A DNA stretch of 64,000 bases from Collinsella sp. (GCA_019419585.1 DXZQ01000013.1:10458-74457); one strand, 5' to 3'. Positions 14,842 through 24,046 are shown, numbered from the stretch's first letter. Notes: generated by a model from the letters alone, not told the origin. Translations and numbers: made by a program.

Positions 14842-16701
14842 CTACTGGGCGAACTGACTGCGGTAGAGCTCGGCATAGAAGCCGTCTGCCGCCAGCAGCT
14901 CGTCGTGTGTGCCACGCTCGATAATCTGGCCGTCGCGCATCACCAGAATGCAGTCAGCGTTGCGAATCGTCGACAGGCGGTGCGCCACCACAAAGCTTGT
15001 ACGGCCGGCCATGAGCTCGTCGAATGCCGCCTGCACCTGCAGCTCGGTGCGGGTATCGATGCTCGAGGTCGCCTCGTCCAGCAGCAAGATAGCCGGGTCG
15101 GTGAGCATGACACGCGCGATGCACAGCAGCTGTTTTTGACCCTGGCTAAACGTGCCGCCGTCCTCGCCGATGACCGTATCGTAGCCGCCTGGCAGCTGCA
15201 CGATAAACTTGTGCGCATGCGCGCGCTTGGCGGCTTCGATGACCTGCTCACGCGTGGCATCGGGACAACCGTAGGCGATGTTTTCCGCCACGGTGCCCTC
15301 AAACAGCCAAGTGTCCTGCAGCACCATGCCAAAGGCACGGCGCAGGCTTGCGCGCGTGTAGTCACGCGAGGAACGGCCATCGACCGCAATGCGACCGGCG
15401 TCGATATCGTAAAAGCGCAGCAACAGGTTGATGAGCGTCGTCTTGCCGCAGCCCGTGGGGCCGACCAGGGCAAAGCGCATGCCGGGTTTGGCCTCAATAC
15501 AGATATCCTGCAGCAGCTTGCGGTCGGGCACGTAGCTAAAGTCCACATGTTCAAAGGCGACCTCGCCCTTCGGGGCGGCAAGCTCCGCGGCATCCGTCGC
15601 ATCGGGCTCCTGCTCGCGCGCATCGAGCAGCGCGAACATGCGGCGCGCCGAGGCGTACGCGGTCTGGATCTGCGTAATGACGTTGGTGACCTCGTTGAAC
15701 GGCTTGGTGTACTGGTTGGCATAGGACAGGAAAATCTGCACGCCGCCCACCGTGAGCGCCGCTGGCACGCCCGTGATTACGCCCACGCAGCCAATCACGG
15801 CAACCACGGCATAGATGATGTTGTTGATAAAGCGCGTGCCGGGGTTGGAGAGCGAACCCATAAACTGCGCGCGCTCACCCGCGGTGTAGAGCTCGGCATT
15901 GAGGGCATCGAAGCGCTGCTGAGCGTGCGGGCCGTAGGCGAAGGCGTCCACGAGCTTTTGCTCACCCACATACTCCTCGATATGGCCACCGAGCTGGCCT
16001 TGGATGCGCTGTTGAGCAGCGAAGCTCTTATTGGAAAGCTTGGCAATGGCACCGGCCGCAAAGATGGAAAGCGGCGTGACGAGCACCACCACAAGCGTCA
16101 TGGTCAGGTTGATGGAGAGCATAAACGCGAGCGTGCCAACGATGGTGATAACGCCGGTAAAGAGCTGCGTAAAGCCCTGCAGCAGGCCGTCACCCACCTG
16201 ATCGACGTCGTTGACCACGCGGCTCATGAGGTCGCCGTGGGCATGGCCGTCGATAAAGCTGAGCGGCATGCGGCTGAGCTTGTCGCTCGCCCCCACGCGC
16301 ATGTCGCGCACCGTCTCGTAGGACAGACGGTTAACGCAGTAGCCCTGCAGCCACTGAAAGGCCGCCGCGCCCACCACGACAATCGCGAGTTTGGTGACGA
16401 GCGGCAACAGCTCGTCAAAGTCCACCTGCCCGGCGGCAACGATCAGGTCGATGCCCTCGCCGATGAGAATAGGTGTGTAGAGCTGCAAAATCACGGAGAT
16501 GGCGGCGCTCACAAACGACGCCGCAAACGAAATGCGATGCGGACGGACGTAGCCCAGCAGGCGGCGGGTCACCGCGCCCACGGGGTAGCGCTCGGGGTCG
16601 CCGGGTTGACGCGGGCCGTCACCCAAGTCGTTGAGGCTATCGTTGCCGGACACGTTAGCCGTCATCGTGGCGACCGAACCGGAAGAAGTATACGGATTCA
16701 T
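14842..16701 (-). CDS. ABC exporter half-transporter, canonical subunit
   Basis: A 619-residue fused membrane and ATPase protein: six-segment exporter domain to about 340, then the nucleotide-binding domain with GPTGCGKTT (Walker A), FSQGQKQLLCIARV (signature) and ILLLDEATSSID (Walker B with the catalytic Glu). It starts at the base after the stop of the partner at 16702-18567, so they form a heterodimeric LmrCD/BmrCD-type exporter in the cytoplasmic membrane. Substrates of such pairs range from drugs to lipids and peptides. No regulator gene adjoins it. Confidence 0.88.
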   Translation of the reverse strand: MNPYTSSGSVATMTANVSGNDSLNDLGDGPRQPGDPERYPVGAVTRRLLGYVRPHRISFAASFVSAAISVILQLYTPILIGEGIDLIVAAGQVDFDELLPLVTKLAIVVVGAAAFQWLQGYCVNRLSYETVRDMRVGASDKLSRMPLSFIDGHAHGDLMSRVVNDVDQVGDGLLQGFTQLFTGVITIVGTLAFMLSINLTMTLVVVLVTPLSIFAAGAIAKLSNKSFAAQQRIQGQLGGHIEEYVGEQKLVDAFAYGPHAQQRFDALNAELYTAGERAQFMGSLSNPGTRFINNIIYAVVAVIGCVGVITGVPAALTVGGVQIFLSYANQYTKPFNEVTNVITQIQTAYASARRMFALLDAREQEPDATDAAELAAPKGEVAFEHVDFSYVPDRKLLQDICIEAKPGMRFALVGPTGCGKTTLINLLLRFYDIDAGRIAVDGRSSRDYTRASLRRAFGMVLQDTWLFEGTVAENIAYGCPDATREQVIEAAKRAHAHKFIVQLPGGYDTVIGEDGGTFSQGQKQLLCIARVMLTDPAILLLDEATSSIDTRTELQVQAAFDELMAGRTSFVVAHRLSTIRNADCILVMRDGQIIERGTHDELLAADGFYAELYRSQFAQ

Positions 16702-18567
16702 TTAGCAGCCCTCCTTTGCGCAGACGGATGTGGGGGCAGTCGGGACGACCGGAGTGGGCGTGGGCGCCGCACTCCTCTGCTGGCCCTCGAGCTCCTCGCG
16801 ACGAAGCTGCGACTGGCAAATCTCGCGATAGAGCTGGCAGCTTGCGTACAGCTCGTCATGCGTACCCAGGCCCGCGACCGAGCCGTGGTCGAGCACGCAG
16901 ATCATGTCGGCATCGCGCACGGTCGAGACGCGCTGGCTCACGATCACCGTGGTCAGCGGGAGCCCGCCCGCGGCGGCACCGTGTACGCTGCGCTCGCGGA
17001 TGGCGTGGCGAAGCGCCGCATCGGTCTTAAAGTCGAGTGCCGAGGCGGAGTCATCCATGATCAGAATCTGCGGCGAGCCCACCAGGGCGCGCGCGATGGT
17101 CAGGCGCTGGCGCTGACCGCCGCTAAAGTTCTTGCCGCCCGCCTCAACCGGAGCGTCGAGCCCCTGCGGCTTGTTGCGCACGAACTCGCTGGCCTGCGCT
17201 ATATCGAGCGCCGCCCGGAGCTCCTCGTCGGTTGCCGCCTCGTCGCGCCAGGTCAGGTTGCTGCGGATCGTGCCGCTCACGAGCGACGCGCGCTGCGGAA
17301 CAGTCGCGACCACACGGCGCAGCTGATCGAGCGGCCAAGCGCGCACGTCGGAGCCCATCACGCTCACACTGCCGGTGCCCGCATCGTACAGGCGCGGGAT
17401 AAGCGAGACGAGCGTGGACTTACCGCTGCCCGTACCGCCGATAATGCCGAGCGTCTTGCCCAGCGGCAGCTCTAGCGTCACGTCGTTTACGGCGTTTGCC
17501 GCGCCCGCGCCAAACGAAAAACTCGCATGGTCAAAGCTCAGCGCGGGCATCGGAGCGGTGCCACCTGCTAGGTCGCTCGGCTCGGGCAGCGCGACCGGCT
17601 GGTTGCCCCCGTCGGTGATGCTCGGCTCGCAATTGAGCACCTCGTTGATACGCGACGCGCTGGCGCTCGCCTTGGTAAAGACCACGACCAGGTTGGCGAC
17701 ATACACGATGGAGGTCAGGGTCTGCGTCATGTAGTTCACAAACGCCATGACCTGACCCTGCGTTAGCTCGCCCACGTTGACCTGGATGCCGCCCACCCAC
17801 AGGATGGCGCACACGCCCAGGTTCATCACAAGAAACGTGACGGGGTTGAGAATCGACGAGAGCTTACCCACCGCGATGGCAGTATTGGCCTGGTCATCGG
17901 CGGCCTGGGCAAAGCGCTCGCGCTCGTGGTCCTCGCGCACGAAGGCGCGAACCACGCGAGCGCCCGAAAGCCCCTCGCGGCAAATGAGCGCGATGCGGTC
18001 GAGCTTTGCCTGCAGCTGCTTGTAGTACGGAATGCAGCGCGCCATGACAAACCAAAACACCAGGCCGATGGCGGGCGTGCAAATCAAAAAGATCATGCCG
18101 AGCTTAAGGTCGATGACAAGGGCCGCGCACATGGAGCCCACCGCCAAGAAGGGCCAGCGGATGAGCATGCGCACGCCCAACGCCACGGCAAGCTGCACCT
18201 GGTTGACGTCGTTGGTGATGCGGGTGATAAGCGACGGCGTGCCAAAGCGGTCGAGTTCGGCATAGCTCAGTTTGTTGATGTGCTTGTAGAGTGCGCCGCG
18301 AATGTCGGTACCCATGCCCTGCGAGGTAAGCGCCGCCATCTTTTGGCAGACGAGCGTAAACGAGATGCCGATCACAGCCATGGCGGCGAGCACCACGCCG
18401 TAACGGACGACGGCGTTCACATCGTGTGCGCCGATGCCCTTATCGATCATCTGGGCAATCACCAGCGGCGTCAGCAGGTCAAAGATCACTTCGATCAGCT
18501 TGCACGCAGGACCAATCACCATATAGCGGCGAAACTTACCGCCAAAACGCCTGAGCAGCTCAATCAT
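16702..18567 (-). CDS. ABC exporter half-transporter, degenerate-site subunit
   Basis: A 621-residue partner, first gene of the pair. It has an exporter membrane domain, Walker A GGTGSGKST and signature FSGGQRQR, but the Walker B ends LIMDDSASALD. Asp replaces the catalytic Glu, the usual mark of the non-hydrolysing site in heterodimeric exporters. The start at 18567 (MIELLRRFGG) is chosen because GGGAG lies nine bases before it; the 19-residue upstream extension has no such site. The C-terminal tail is Pro/Ala-rich. Confidence 0.87.
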   Translation of the reverse strand: MIELLRRFGGKFRRYMVIGPACKLIEVIFDLLTPLVIAQMIDKGIGAHDVNAVVRYGVVLAAMAVIGISFTLVCQKMAALTSQGMGTDIRGALYKHINKLSYAELDRFGTPSLITRITNDVNQVQLAVALGVRMLIRWPFLAVGSMCAALVIDLKLGMIFLICTPAIGLVFWFVMARCIPYYKQLQAKLDRIALICREGLSGARVVRAFVREDHERERFAQAADDQANTAIAVGKLSSILNPVTFLVMNLGVCAILWVGGIQVNVGELTQGQVMAFVNYMTQTLTSIVYVANLVVVFTKASASASRINEVLNCEPSITDGGNQPVALPEPSDLAGGTAPMPALSFDHASFSFGAGAANAVNDVTLELPLGKTLGIIGGTGSGKSTLVSLIPRLYDAGTGSVSVMGSDVRAWPLDQLRRVVATVPQRASLVSGTIRSNLTWRDEAATDEELRAALDIAQASEFVRNKPQGLDAPVEAGGKNFSGGQRQRLTIARALVGSPQILIMDDSASALDFKTDAALRHAIRERSVHGAAAGGLPLTTVIVSQRVSTVRDADMICVLDHGSVAGLGTHDELYASCQLYREICQSQLRREELEGQQRSAAPTPTPVVPTAPTSVCAKEGC

Positions 18568-18782
18568 GTATAGGCGCTCCCTATCATCATCCACATTCAA
18601 TTCGAACCATGATAGTACCGCCACCCCAAAAGAAGCGTAAACAACTCGTCATTTCTAATGGGATTCGGTTTCCAAAGAAGCGAAAAGGCACGCGTACACC
18701 CAGCCAGTGTCGGGTCGACCGCTTGGTATACTTACATTAGTGCTACCAAGTTAGTCGCCGACCCTTGAAATGAGGTGCCGAG

Positions 18783-19859
18783 ATGAACGACATTCTCGCA
18801 AGAAGAGCAAGACGAGCAACTGTGGGCATCGCCCTTTCCGCGGCACTTGTCGCGGGAATCGCCCCCGTAACGGCGATCGCGGCAGAAACCAGCGCCCCCA
18901 CCGGTGCAGTTGCCTTGCAGACGGAAGACGCGGCCGCCGCAAAAGAAAAAGCGTATGCAGCCATGCAGGAAGCGCTCAAAACCCTCGAGGCCGCAAAAGA
19001 CGCCGCAAGTCCCGAGAAAATTGCGGAAATCGATGATGACATTGCCGCATTTCAAGAACTCTACGACATGGTGGTGGCGGAAGCCGCCAAACGGAGGGAA
19101 CCCCTTCCCGCCATGCAAGCGAACGTCGATGCAGCCCAAGCCAAATACGATGAGGCCCACAACCGGACAAGCGGCCTTCAGGCAGAATTAGATAAGGCAC
19201 TTGAAGCACTCGGCGGCGAGGAGCCCAGCACAGCTATTAAGGAGCATATTAAGCAGTTGCGCATGGAGATCATGACGGTAGAAAGGCGAGAAGAATCTTG
19301 TGAAGATGATCTTCACCGCTACCAACGCCGGCTCGAAAGCCAGGAAAAACAGGTTCAGAATTTCGAAAGTGAGGCAAAGGAAGCTAAAGCCCACATCGAC
19401 GAGGACATAGCCAAGCGAAATGCGCTCCTCGGCGATTTGGAAAAGGCGCAAGCGGCCTATGACGACGCCTGCAAGGCATACGAAGAGGCAAAGGCCGCGG
19501 CAGACAAGGCCACCTCGCCCGAGATAACGAAACCGACCGAGACGACAAAACCCTCCAGCTCAGTGCAACCGGCCGAGACGGCGCAGCCCGCCAGCTCGCC
19601 CGCGACCGGCAAAGACGCTCCATCGAGCTCCACCAAGCAAGCAAATACGACCACCGGCAAGCTCGCAAACACAGGCGACACAGCGCCGAGCGCAATCGCA
19701 CTCGCAGCAGTCGCCGCCGCAGGCCTCGGAATAACCGCCACAGCCACACGCCGCATCAGGAACTCAAAACAGCTGCCAGAGCATACCACCTTCGCCAATC
19801 CACAAACCCAGAGAGAAAAGAGGCCCGTTTCCCCAACCCAGGGAAACGGGCCTCTTTAA
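18783..19859 (+). CDS. Coiled-coil surface protein with LANTGD anchor
   Basis: A 358-residue protein: signal peptide to about residue 36 (AIAAE), long charged helical region (about 45-235) rich in K/E/A heptads, a Pro/Thr/Ser-rich wall-spanning stretch, then LANTGD, a hydrophobic Ala/Leu segment and RRIRN, a sortase sorting signal. It is probably a wall-linked stalk or adhesin-like protein. Oddly, about 27 residues (SKQLPEHTTF onward) continue past the basic tail where such proteins normally stop. The TAA lies inside the terminator hairpin, which suggests that an earlier stop was lost. Confidence 0.78.
   Translation: MNDILARRARRATVGIALSAALVAGIAPVTAIAAETSAPTGAVALQTEDAAAAKEKAYAAMQEALKTLEAAKDAASPEKIAEIDDDIAAFQELYDMVVAEAAKRREPLPAMQANVDAAQAKYDEAHNRTSGLQAELDKALEALGGEEPSTAIKEHIKQLRMEIMTVERREESCEDDLHRYQRRLESQEKQVQNFESEAKEAKAHIDEDIAKRNALLGDLEKAQAAYDDACKAYEEAKAAADKATSPEITKPTETTKPSSSVQPAETAQPASSPATGKDAPSSSTKQANTTTGKLANTGDTAPSAIALAAVAAAGLGITATATRRIRNSKQLPEHTTFANPQTQREKRPVSPTQGNGPL
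19817..19857 (+). terminator. Terminator overlapping the 3' end of the coiled-coil gene
   Basis: Perfect 17-base arms (19817-19833 and 19841-19857), ending in TTT. The hairpin covers the last 13 codons and the first base of the stop codon. Confidence 0.8.
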
Positions 19860-20000
19860 CTGCAAAAATTCAAGCAACAGCACCGCCGCCTCTTGAACCA
19901 CATAGCCATCAATGCCCAGACAACACCAGCAAGCCGCATTCCACAAGGGATAGATTTAAATTAGATAAACGCGCCTTTACGGATGATTTTTGGACGACGG

Positions 20001-20095
20001 GGCCCGGTCGGCGGCGAGGTGTTTGGTAGTCGAGCGATCCCGCAGGCGAAGCCGAGGACCAGCGAGACACCAAACACCTCGCCGCCGGCCGGGCC
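20001..20095. repeat. Nested palindrome, copy E
   Basis: Arms 20001-20027 and 20069-20095 pair at 26 of 27 positions. The enclosed 41 bases include a small GGC-GAA-GCC hairpin and, on the minus strand, TCCTCGG and TGCGGGATCGC. These resemble the inner boxes of copy D (TCCTCGGACAT, TGCGGAATGCGC). It lies between the coiled-coil gene and the SRP RNA, which converge. Confidence 0.75.
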
Positions 20096-20121
20096 ATGTC
20101 GCGGCACCAAAAAACGCCCGT

Positions 20122-20222
20122 GCGCTCGATGGATTCGGATGCCCGACAGAGGCTCCTTATGGCTGCTTCCTTCCGGACCTGACCAGATTCGGAACATGTC
20201 GTCATCCGAACCCATCGAACGC
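20122..20222 (-). ncRNA. ffs: Signal recognition particle RNA (small bacterial type)
   Basis: The minus strand contains the SRP domain IV signature GGTCAGGTCCGGAAGGAAGC. It lies in a long rod closed by GCGTTCGATGGGTTCGGATG (20203-20222) pairing with CATCCGAATCCATCGAGCGC (20122-20141). Six T on the minus strand (20109-20114) follow the rod. The RNA pairs with Ffh for co-translational targeting. Ends are estimated from the stem. Confidence 0.93.
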
Positions 20223-20276
20223 GCTAGGCGCTCGGTATATCTTACCTGCTCCCGCCCGCCAGAGCAAGGTAGCTAA

Positions 20277-20522
20277 TTTGGGACGGAGCTTTTTTGACTA
20301 CTTTTGCAGCCCGATTGCCAGAGCAGCCAATGAGTAGTCAAAATAGTCCGATCCCAAAATGACCGGCTTGGTGCCGCACCACAGAAAGGGCCCATCTACT
20401 ACGTTTAGGCCGCAGGGGTCAACCATAGCCGGCTTTTCGAAAATCGGCAAGCTTTCTACCTGCGGTTTTGTTTTTGCAAATTCCGGGATGGTCGAAGGTG
20501 GCCGGTTTAACGTAGTAGATGG
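20277..20522. repeat. Palindrome cluster G
   Basis: Two nested palindromes in a gene-free stretch. The first (20277-20358) has TTTGGGA ... TCCCAAA outside and TTTTGACTACT ... AGTAGTCAAAA inside. The second has arms CCATCTACTACGTTTA (20392-20407) and 20507-20522, with ACCATAGCCGG ... CCGGGATGGT inside it. The same AGCTAATTTGGGACGG string as at 33052-33070 precedes the cluster. No coding signal is seen from 20223 to 20672. Confidence 0.7.
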
Positions 20523-20592
20523 TCGCATTTCGTGGCAAACGGTCCGACCCAAGGCACAAGGCGGCCAACCTCGAATGGCCATTCTCGAAGTT

Positions 20593-20659
20593 GCGGTGGA
20601 ATACGGACTGAATTGGCCCCTTAAAGGCAAAAACGCTCCGTATTTCACCGCGACTTATC
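20593..20659 (-). terminator. Possible terminator of the TadA-glycerate kinase gene
   Basis: GTTGCGGTGGAATACGGA pairs with TCCGTATTTCACCGCGAC across a 31-base loop, directly beyond the stop of the fusion gene. The T-run is poor, so another palindrome-family member is an alternative. Confidence 0.4.
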
Positions 20660-20672
20660 GAGGGGATGGGTT

Positions 20673-22454
20673 TTAGATACGGCCAAGGTCGTAGGATCGA
20701 GCGGCCGCTTCGCCGGCGCAGATGAGGTTGGTTGTGGCTTCTTGCGGATCGAGTGTCTGTTCCAGGCCCATGGGTTTGCGGCAAATCGGCAGTACAAGGT
20801 CGATGCCTTGCCCATACACCGCATCCAGGTTATCAGCGCGACCGCCCACGACAGCAATCACCGGCTTGCCATATCGCTTCGCACGACGGGCCACACCCAC
20901 CGGCGCCTTACCGGCGGCGGACTGCTCATCCATATTGCCCTCGCCCGTTATGACCAGGTCGACATCGCGCACGCGCTCGTCAAACCCCACGAGATCGAGC
21001 ACCGTCTCCACGCCCGAACGCAGCTCCGCCCCGAGCGCCAGCAGCGCGGCACCCAGGCCGCCTGCGGCACCGGCACCGGGCACGCCGAGCACCGAGCCAA
21101 ATGTCCGAGCACCTTCGGGCACGCGCAACAATCCCTGAGCCCGCACCCCGGTAATTGCCGCATCGAGCAGGCGACCGTAGCCGACCATCCAGCTGTCGTA
21201 CCTGCGCAGCGCCTCAGCGTCATCCGTCGGCAGGCCCTTCTGCCCGCCAAACACCGCCAGCGCACCGCGGCGTCCCACGAGCGGATTCTCGACATCCGAA
21301 AGCACAACGATACGAGCGCCGCTCAGTGCACGAAGCGCTGACGTCAAATCGATACTCGACACGTGTTCAAGGCCCGCAAGACCGGGGGCGACATCGCAGT
21401 CCTGATCATCGACCACACGCGCGCCCAGCGCCTGCAGCATGCCGGCGCCACCGTCGTTGGTGGCGCTGCCGCCCAGACCAATATAGAGTGTCTTTGCGCC
21501 CATGCGAACCGCGCGAAGCATGAGCTCGCCCACGCCATAGGTCGAAGCCGCGAGCGCCGCCGATTCCGTGCAGGGTGAATACCCAATGCCGGCCGCCTCG
21601 GCCATCTCAATTACAGCCGAGTCGCGCTCGTCGTCCACCAGCATCCGGGCAGGCACACGCTCGCCAAAGGGGCCTGCAACCTCGCAGGTCACAATCTCAC
21701 CGCCGCACGCGGCAACGGCATCGAGCGTCCCCTCACCGCCATCCGCCAGCGGCAACGCGGCCACCTGGGCATCGGACCACACACGGCGCACGCCTTCGGC
21801 AACCGTCGCCTCCGCCTGCGCACTCGAAACGCTGCCCTTAAAGGAGTCGATCGCCAACAGCACACGGCGGGGTCGGCGGCACGCAGGACCAAAGTCAACC
21901 GCCATGCCAGCATCCTCACCGGCACCTGCAAGCGCCGCGGCGTGGGCGGCATGCGCCTCAAGGTTCGGACCGCAGCCACAGCCGCTGCCCCCCGCTCCGC
22001 GCAGACCGCCAAAATAGCTACTCAGCAGCTCGCGGCATTCATCCGTCAGGACCCCAGCCGTCACGTTAAACCGATGATTCAGGCGCGAATCGGCATTCAG
22101 GTCATACAGCGAACCCAGCGCGCCCGCCTTGGCATCACTCGCGCCATACACGCAACGCCCCACGCGCGCGTTGACCATAAGGCCCGCGCACATGCAGCAG
22201 GGTTCCAACGTCACATAAACCGTACAGTCGGAAAGGCGCCAGCGACCGAGCGACCGAGCGGCAGCGCACAGGGCCGCGAACTCTGCATGAGCCGAAGGAT
22301 CCTGGTCGAGCTCGCGACGATTATGCGCCCGCGCGACGATCTCACCGTCGCGCACCACTACGGCTCCGATGGGCACCTCGCCCACCGCCGCGGCGGCGCG
22401 CGCCTCGGCCAGTGCCTCGCGCATGAACTTCTCGTCGATTTCGGTGATCGTCAT
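20673..22454 (-). CDS. Fusion: tRNA adenosine deaminase (TadA) + type-1 glycerate kinase
   Basis: Residues 1-150 form a TadA-type zinc deaminase: HAE at 56-58 and PCCMC at 85-89 supply zinc ligands and the catalytic Glu. TadA makes inosine at the wobble base of tRNA-Arg(ACG). A Gly/Ala-rich linker (151-195) joins it to a GarK/GlxK-family glycerate kinase: RRVLLAIDSFKGSVSS, PLADGGEGTLDA, GLGGSATNDGGAGM and VITGEGNMDEQSAAGK. That domain phosphorylates D-glycerate. The start at 22454 follows GGGAAGG. Both halves look intact. I know of no functional link; the fusion could also be an assembly or sequencing artefact at a lost stop. Confidence 0.88.
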   Translation of the reverse strand: MTITEIDEKFMREALAEARAAAAVGEVPIGAVVVRDGEIVARAHNRRELDQDPSAHAEFAALCAAARSLGRWRLSDCTVYVTLEPCCMCAGLMVNARVGRCVYGASDAKAGALGSLYDLNADSRLNHRFNVTAGVLTDECRELLSSYFGGLRGAGGSGCGCGPNLEAHAAHAAALAGAGEDAGMAVDFGPACRRPRRVLLAIDSFKGSVSSAQAEATVAEGVRRVWSDAQVAALPLADGGEGTLDAVAACGGEIVTCEVAGPFGERVPARMLVDDERDSAVIEMAEAAGIGYSPCTESAALAASTYGVGELMLRAVRMGAKTLYIGLGGSATNDGGAGMLQALGARVVDDQDCDVAPGLAGLEHVSSIDLTSALRALSGARIVVLSDVENPLVGRRGALAVFGGQKGLPTDDAEALRRYDSWMVGYGRLLDAAITGVRAQGLLRVPEGARTFGSVLGVPGAGAAGGLGAALLALGAELRSGVETVLDLVGFDERVRDVDLVITGEGNMDEQSAAGKAPVGVARRAKRYGKPVIAVVGGRADNLDAVYGQGIDLVLPICRKPMGLEQTLDPQEATTNLICAGEAAARSYDLGRI

Positions 22455-22505
22455 CGTTCGCCTTCCCTGTTGCAAATTCAAAACGATGCTATCATTACGA
22501 CTCAC

Positions 22506-22595
22506 GGAGAGATGGCAGAGCGGTTGAATGCGGCGGTCTTGAAAACCGTTGAGCGCGAGAGCGTTCCGGGGGTTCGAATCCCCCTCTCTCCGCCA
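22506..22595 (+). tRNA. tRNA-Ser (anticodon TGA)
   Basis: A 90-base class II tRNA with acceptor GGAGAGA/TCTCTCC, an anticodon loop CTTGAAA giving TGA, a long variable arm, the T-loop GGTTCGAATCC and an encoded CCA. It is divergent from the TadA fusion. Confidence 0.96.
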
Positions 22596-22598
22596 CTT

Positions 22599-23195
22599 TT
22601 AGTGATGCACCGGTGTCATGGTCCGCTCAAACAGCGCATCGACCACGTCGGCTATCTCAGGTCGACGCTCAAGATCGTGGCCCGATTCCCACCATATCGT
22701 GAAAAGTCGAATAATACCGCCGGCGACAAACTCAGACGTCGTCTCGAGTGACACGGGGGCCAGGGCATCCTCGGCAAGCACGTTCATCACACGCTCGCGG
22801 ATGGAGCGGGCAATGCGGTCGCAAATAACGTTGGTCAACATGCCCGACATGCTGCTTGCCAATATGTTATCCATGAGCTGCTCGTGCGCCAGAATCAAAT
22901 CCATGGCATCGTCCAAAATCGCGTGCCGAAGCGCGCGCACGTCCTCGGCAGATACCGCGCCGGCCTCATCGGGCTGTTTTTGCGGCAAGCCCGACATGAG
23001 CTCATCGATATAATAGGCAAAGTAATCGTTCTTGTCGCGAAAGTGCTTGTAGAACGTCGTGCGGCGAATCATGGCGCGGTCGCACAGCATGGCAACCGTC
23101 AGGTCCTCAAAACGATGCTCCTCGAGAAGCTCGGTGAAGGCATCGAACAGGGCGCGGTAGGTTTTCTTGATGCGAAGGTCCACTGGTATCGCCAT
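22599..23195 (-). CDS. TetR-family transcriptional regulator
   Basis: A 198-residue repressor-type protein. The N-terminal helix-turn-helix (ALFDAFTELL, FEDLTVAMLCDRAMIRRTTFYKHF) is typical of the TetR/AcrR family and is followed by a helical ligand and dimer domain. The ATG at 23195 has its GAGG directly adjacent. A GTG four codons later (MDLRIKKTYR) is better spaced, so the true start is uncertain. It is divergent from lemA, which is a possible target. Confidence 0.85.
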   Translation of the reverse strand: MAIPVDLRIKKTYRALFDAFTELLEEHRFEDLTVAMLCDRAMIRRTTFYKHFRDKNDYFAYYIDELMSGLPQKQPDEAGAVSAEDVRALRHAILDDAMDLILAHEQLMDNILASSMSGMLTNVICDRIARSIRERVMNVLAEDALAPVSLETTSEFVAGGIIRLFTIWWESGHDLERRPEIADVVDALFERTMTPVHH

Positions 23196-23394
23196 CCTCA
23201 GGGCAAAGACAACACTCGTCAATCTGTCGCATATCTTACACCTGTACCTCGCGCGCTTTGCCCCGGTGCCAACCCCGCCGAAAACACAACGCTTACCGGA
23301 AAGTTCGGCACGGCAAAACGTTGCGGGTATACTAGTAGCGTTATACCAACGGCAGCTGGCGCATGCCGCCGCGGCCATTCGAAACGGAGACATC

Positions 23395-23946
23395 ATGATT
23401 ACCGTCATCATCGGCATCGTTGTTGTCATTGTGATTGTCTGCGCCATCGCCGGCATCTACAACAACATGGTCACCAAGCGTAACCGCATCGATAACGCCT
23501 GGCAGAACATCGATACGCAGCTGCAGCGCCGTAACGACCTGATCCCCAACCTGGTCGAGACCGTCAAGGGCTACGCCAAGCACGAGCAGGAGACGCTCTC
23601 CGCCGTGATCAGCGCGCGTAACACCGCCGTCAAGGCCACCACGCCCGAGGCCAAGATGGAAGCCGACAACGTGCTGACCGGCGCACTGCGCCAGCTCTTC
23701 GCTGTGGCCGAGGCCTATCCCGATCTTAAGGCAAACACCAACTTTACGCAGCTGCAGGCATCGCTCGAGGATACCGAGAACAAGATTAGCTATGCACGCC
23801 AGAGCTACAACGACTGCGTGCTCAGCTACAACAACGCCATTCAAACGTTCCCGGCTGTCATCTTTGCCGGCATCTTCCAGTTTAAGGAGCGCCAGGGCTT
23901 CGAGGCCGCCGAAGCAGCCCGCCAGGCCCCGACCGTCAAGTTCTAG
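23395..23946 (+). CDS. lemA: LemA family protein
   Basis: A 183-residue membrane-anchored protein with one N-terminal membrane segment (ITVIIGIVVVIVIVCAIAG). The LemA helical-bundle motifs NRIDNAWQNIDTQLQRRNDL, NLVETVKGYAKHE and ENKISYARQSYND follow. The biochemical role of LemA is not settled. The ATG at 23395 is preceded by GGAGA; an upstream in-frame extension is rejected. It is a single gene with its own terminator. Confidence 0.92.
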   Translation: MITVIIGIVVVIVIVCAIAGIYNNMVTKRNRIDNAWQNIDTQLQRRNDLIPNLVETVKGYAKHEQETLSAVISARNTAVKATTPEAKMEADNVLTGALRQLFAVAEAYPDLKANTNFTQLQASLEDTENKISYARQSYNDCVLSYNNAIQTFPAVIFAGIFQFKERQGFEAAEAARQAPTVKF

Positions 23947-23982
23947 TAGTTTGGCAGCGCATCCTTAATCGGCCAAATGCAT

Positions 23983-24029
23983 AAACCGCCCCGTCGAATG
24001 CATACTTCGACGGGGCGGTTTCCTTTTTC
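23983..24029 (+). terminator. Terminator of lemA
   Basis: A 16-base perfect stem (AAACCGCCCCGTCGAA and its complement), a 7-base loop, then CCTTTTT. Confidence 0.92.
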
Positions 24030-24046
24030 GCGAAGGTCCCCCTCAA

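Noticed and set aside
14905..17475. 856-codon plus-strand open frame across the two ABC exporter genes
   Set aside because: Antisense to two well-supported ABC genes; composition (His/Arg/Ala-rich) is typical of a GC-rich antisense frame.
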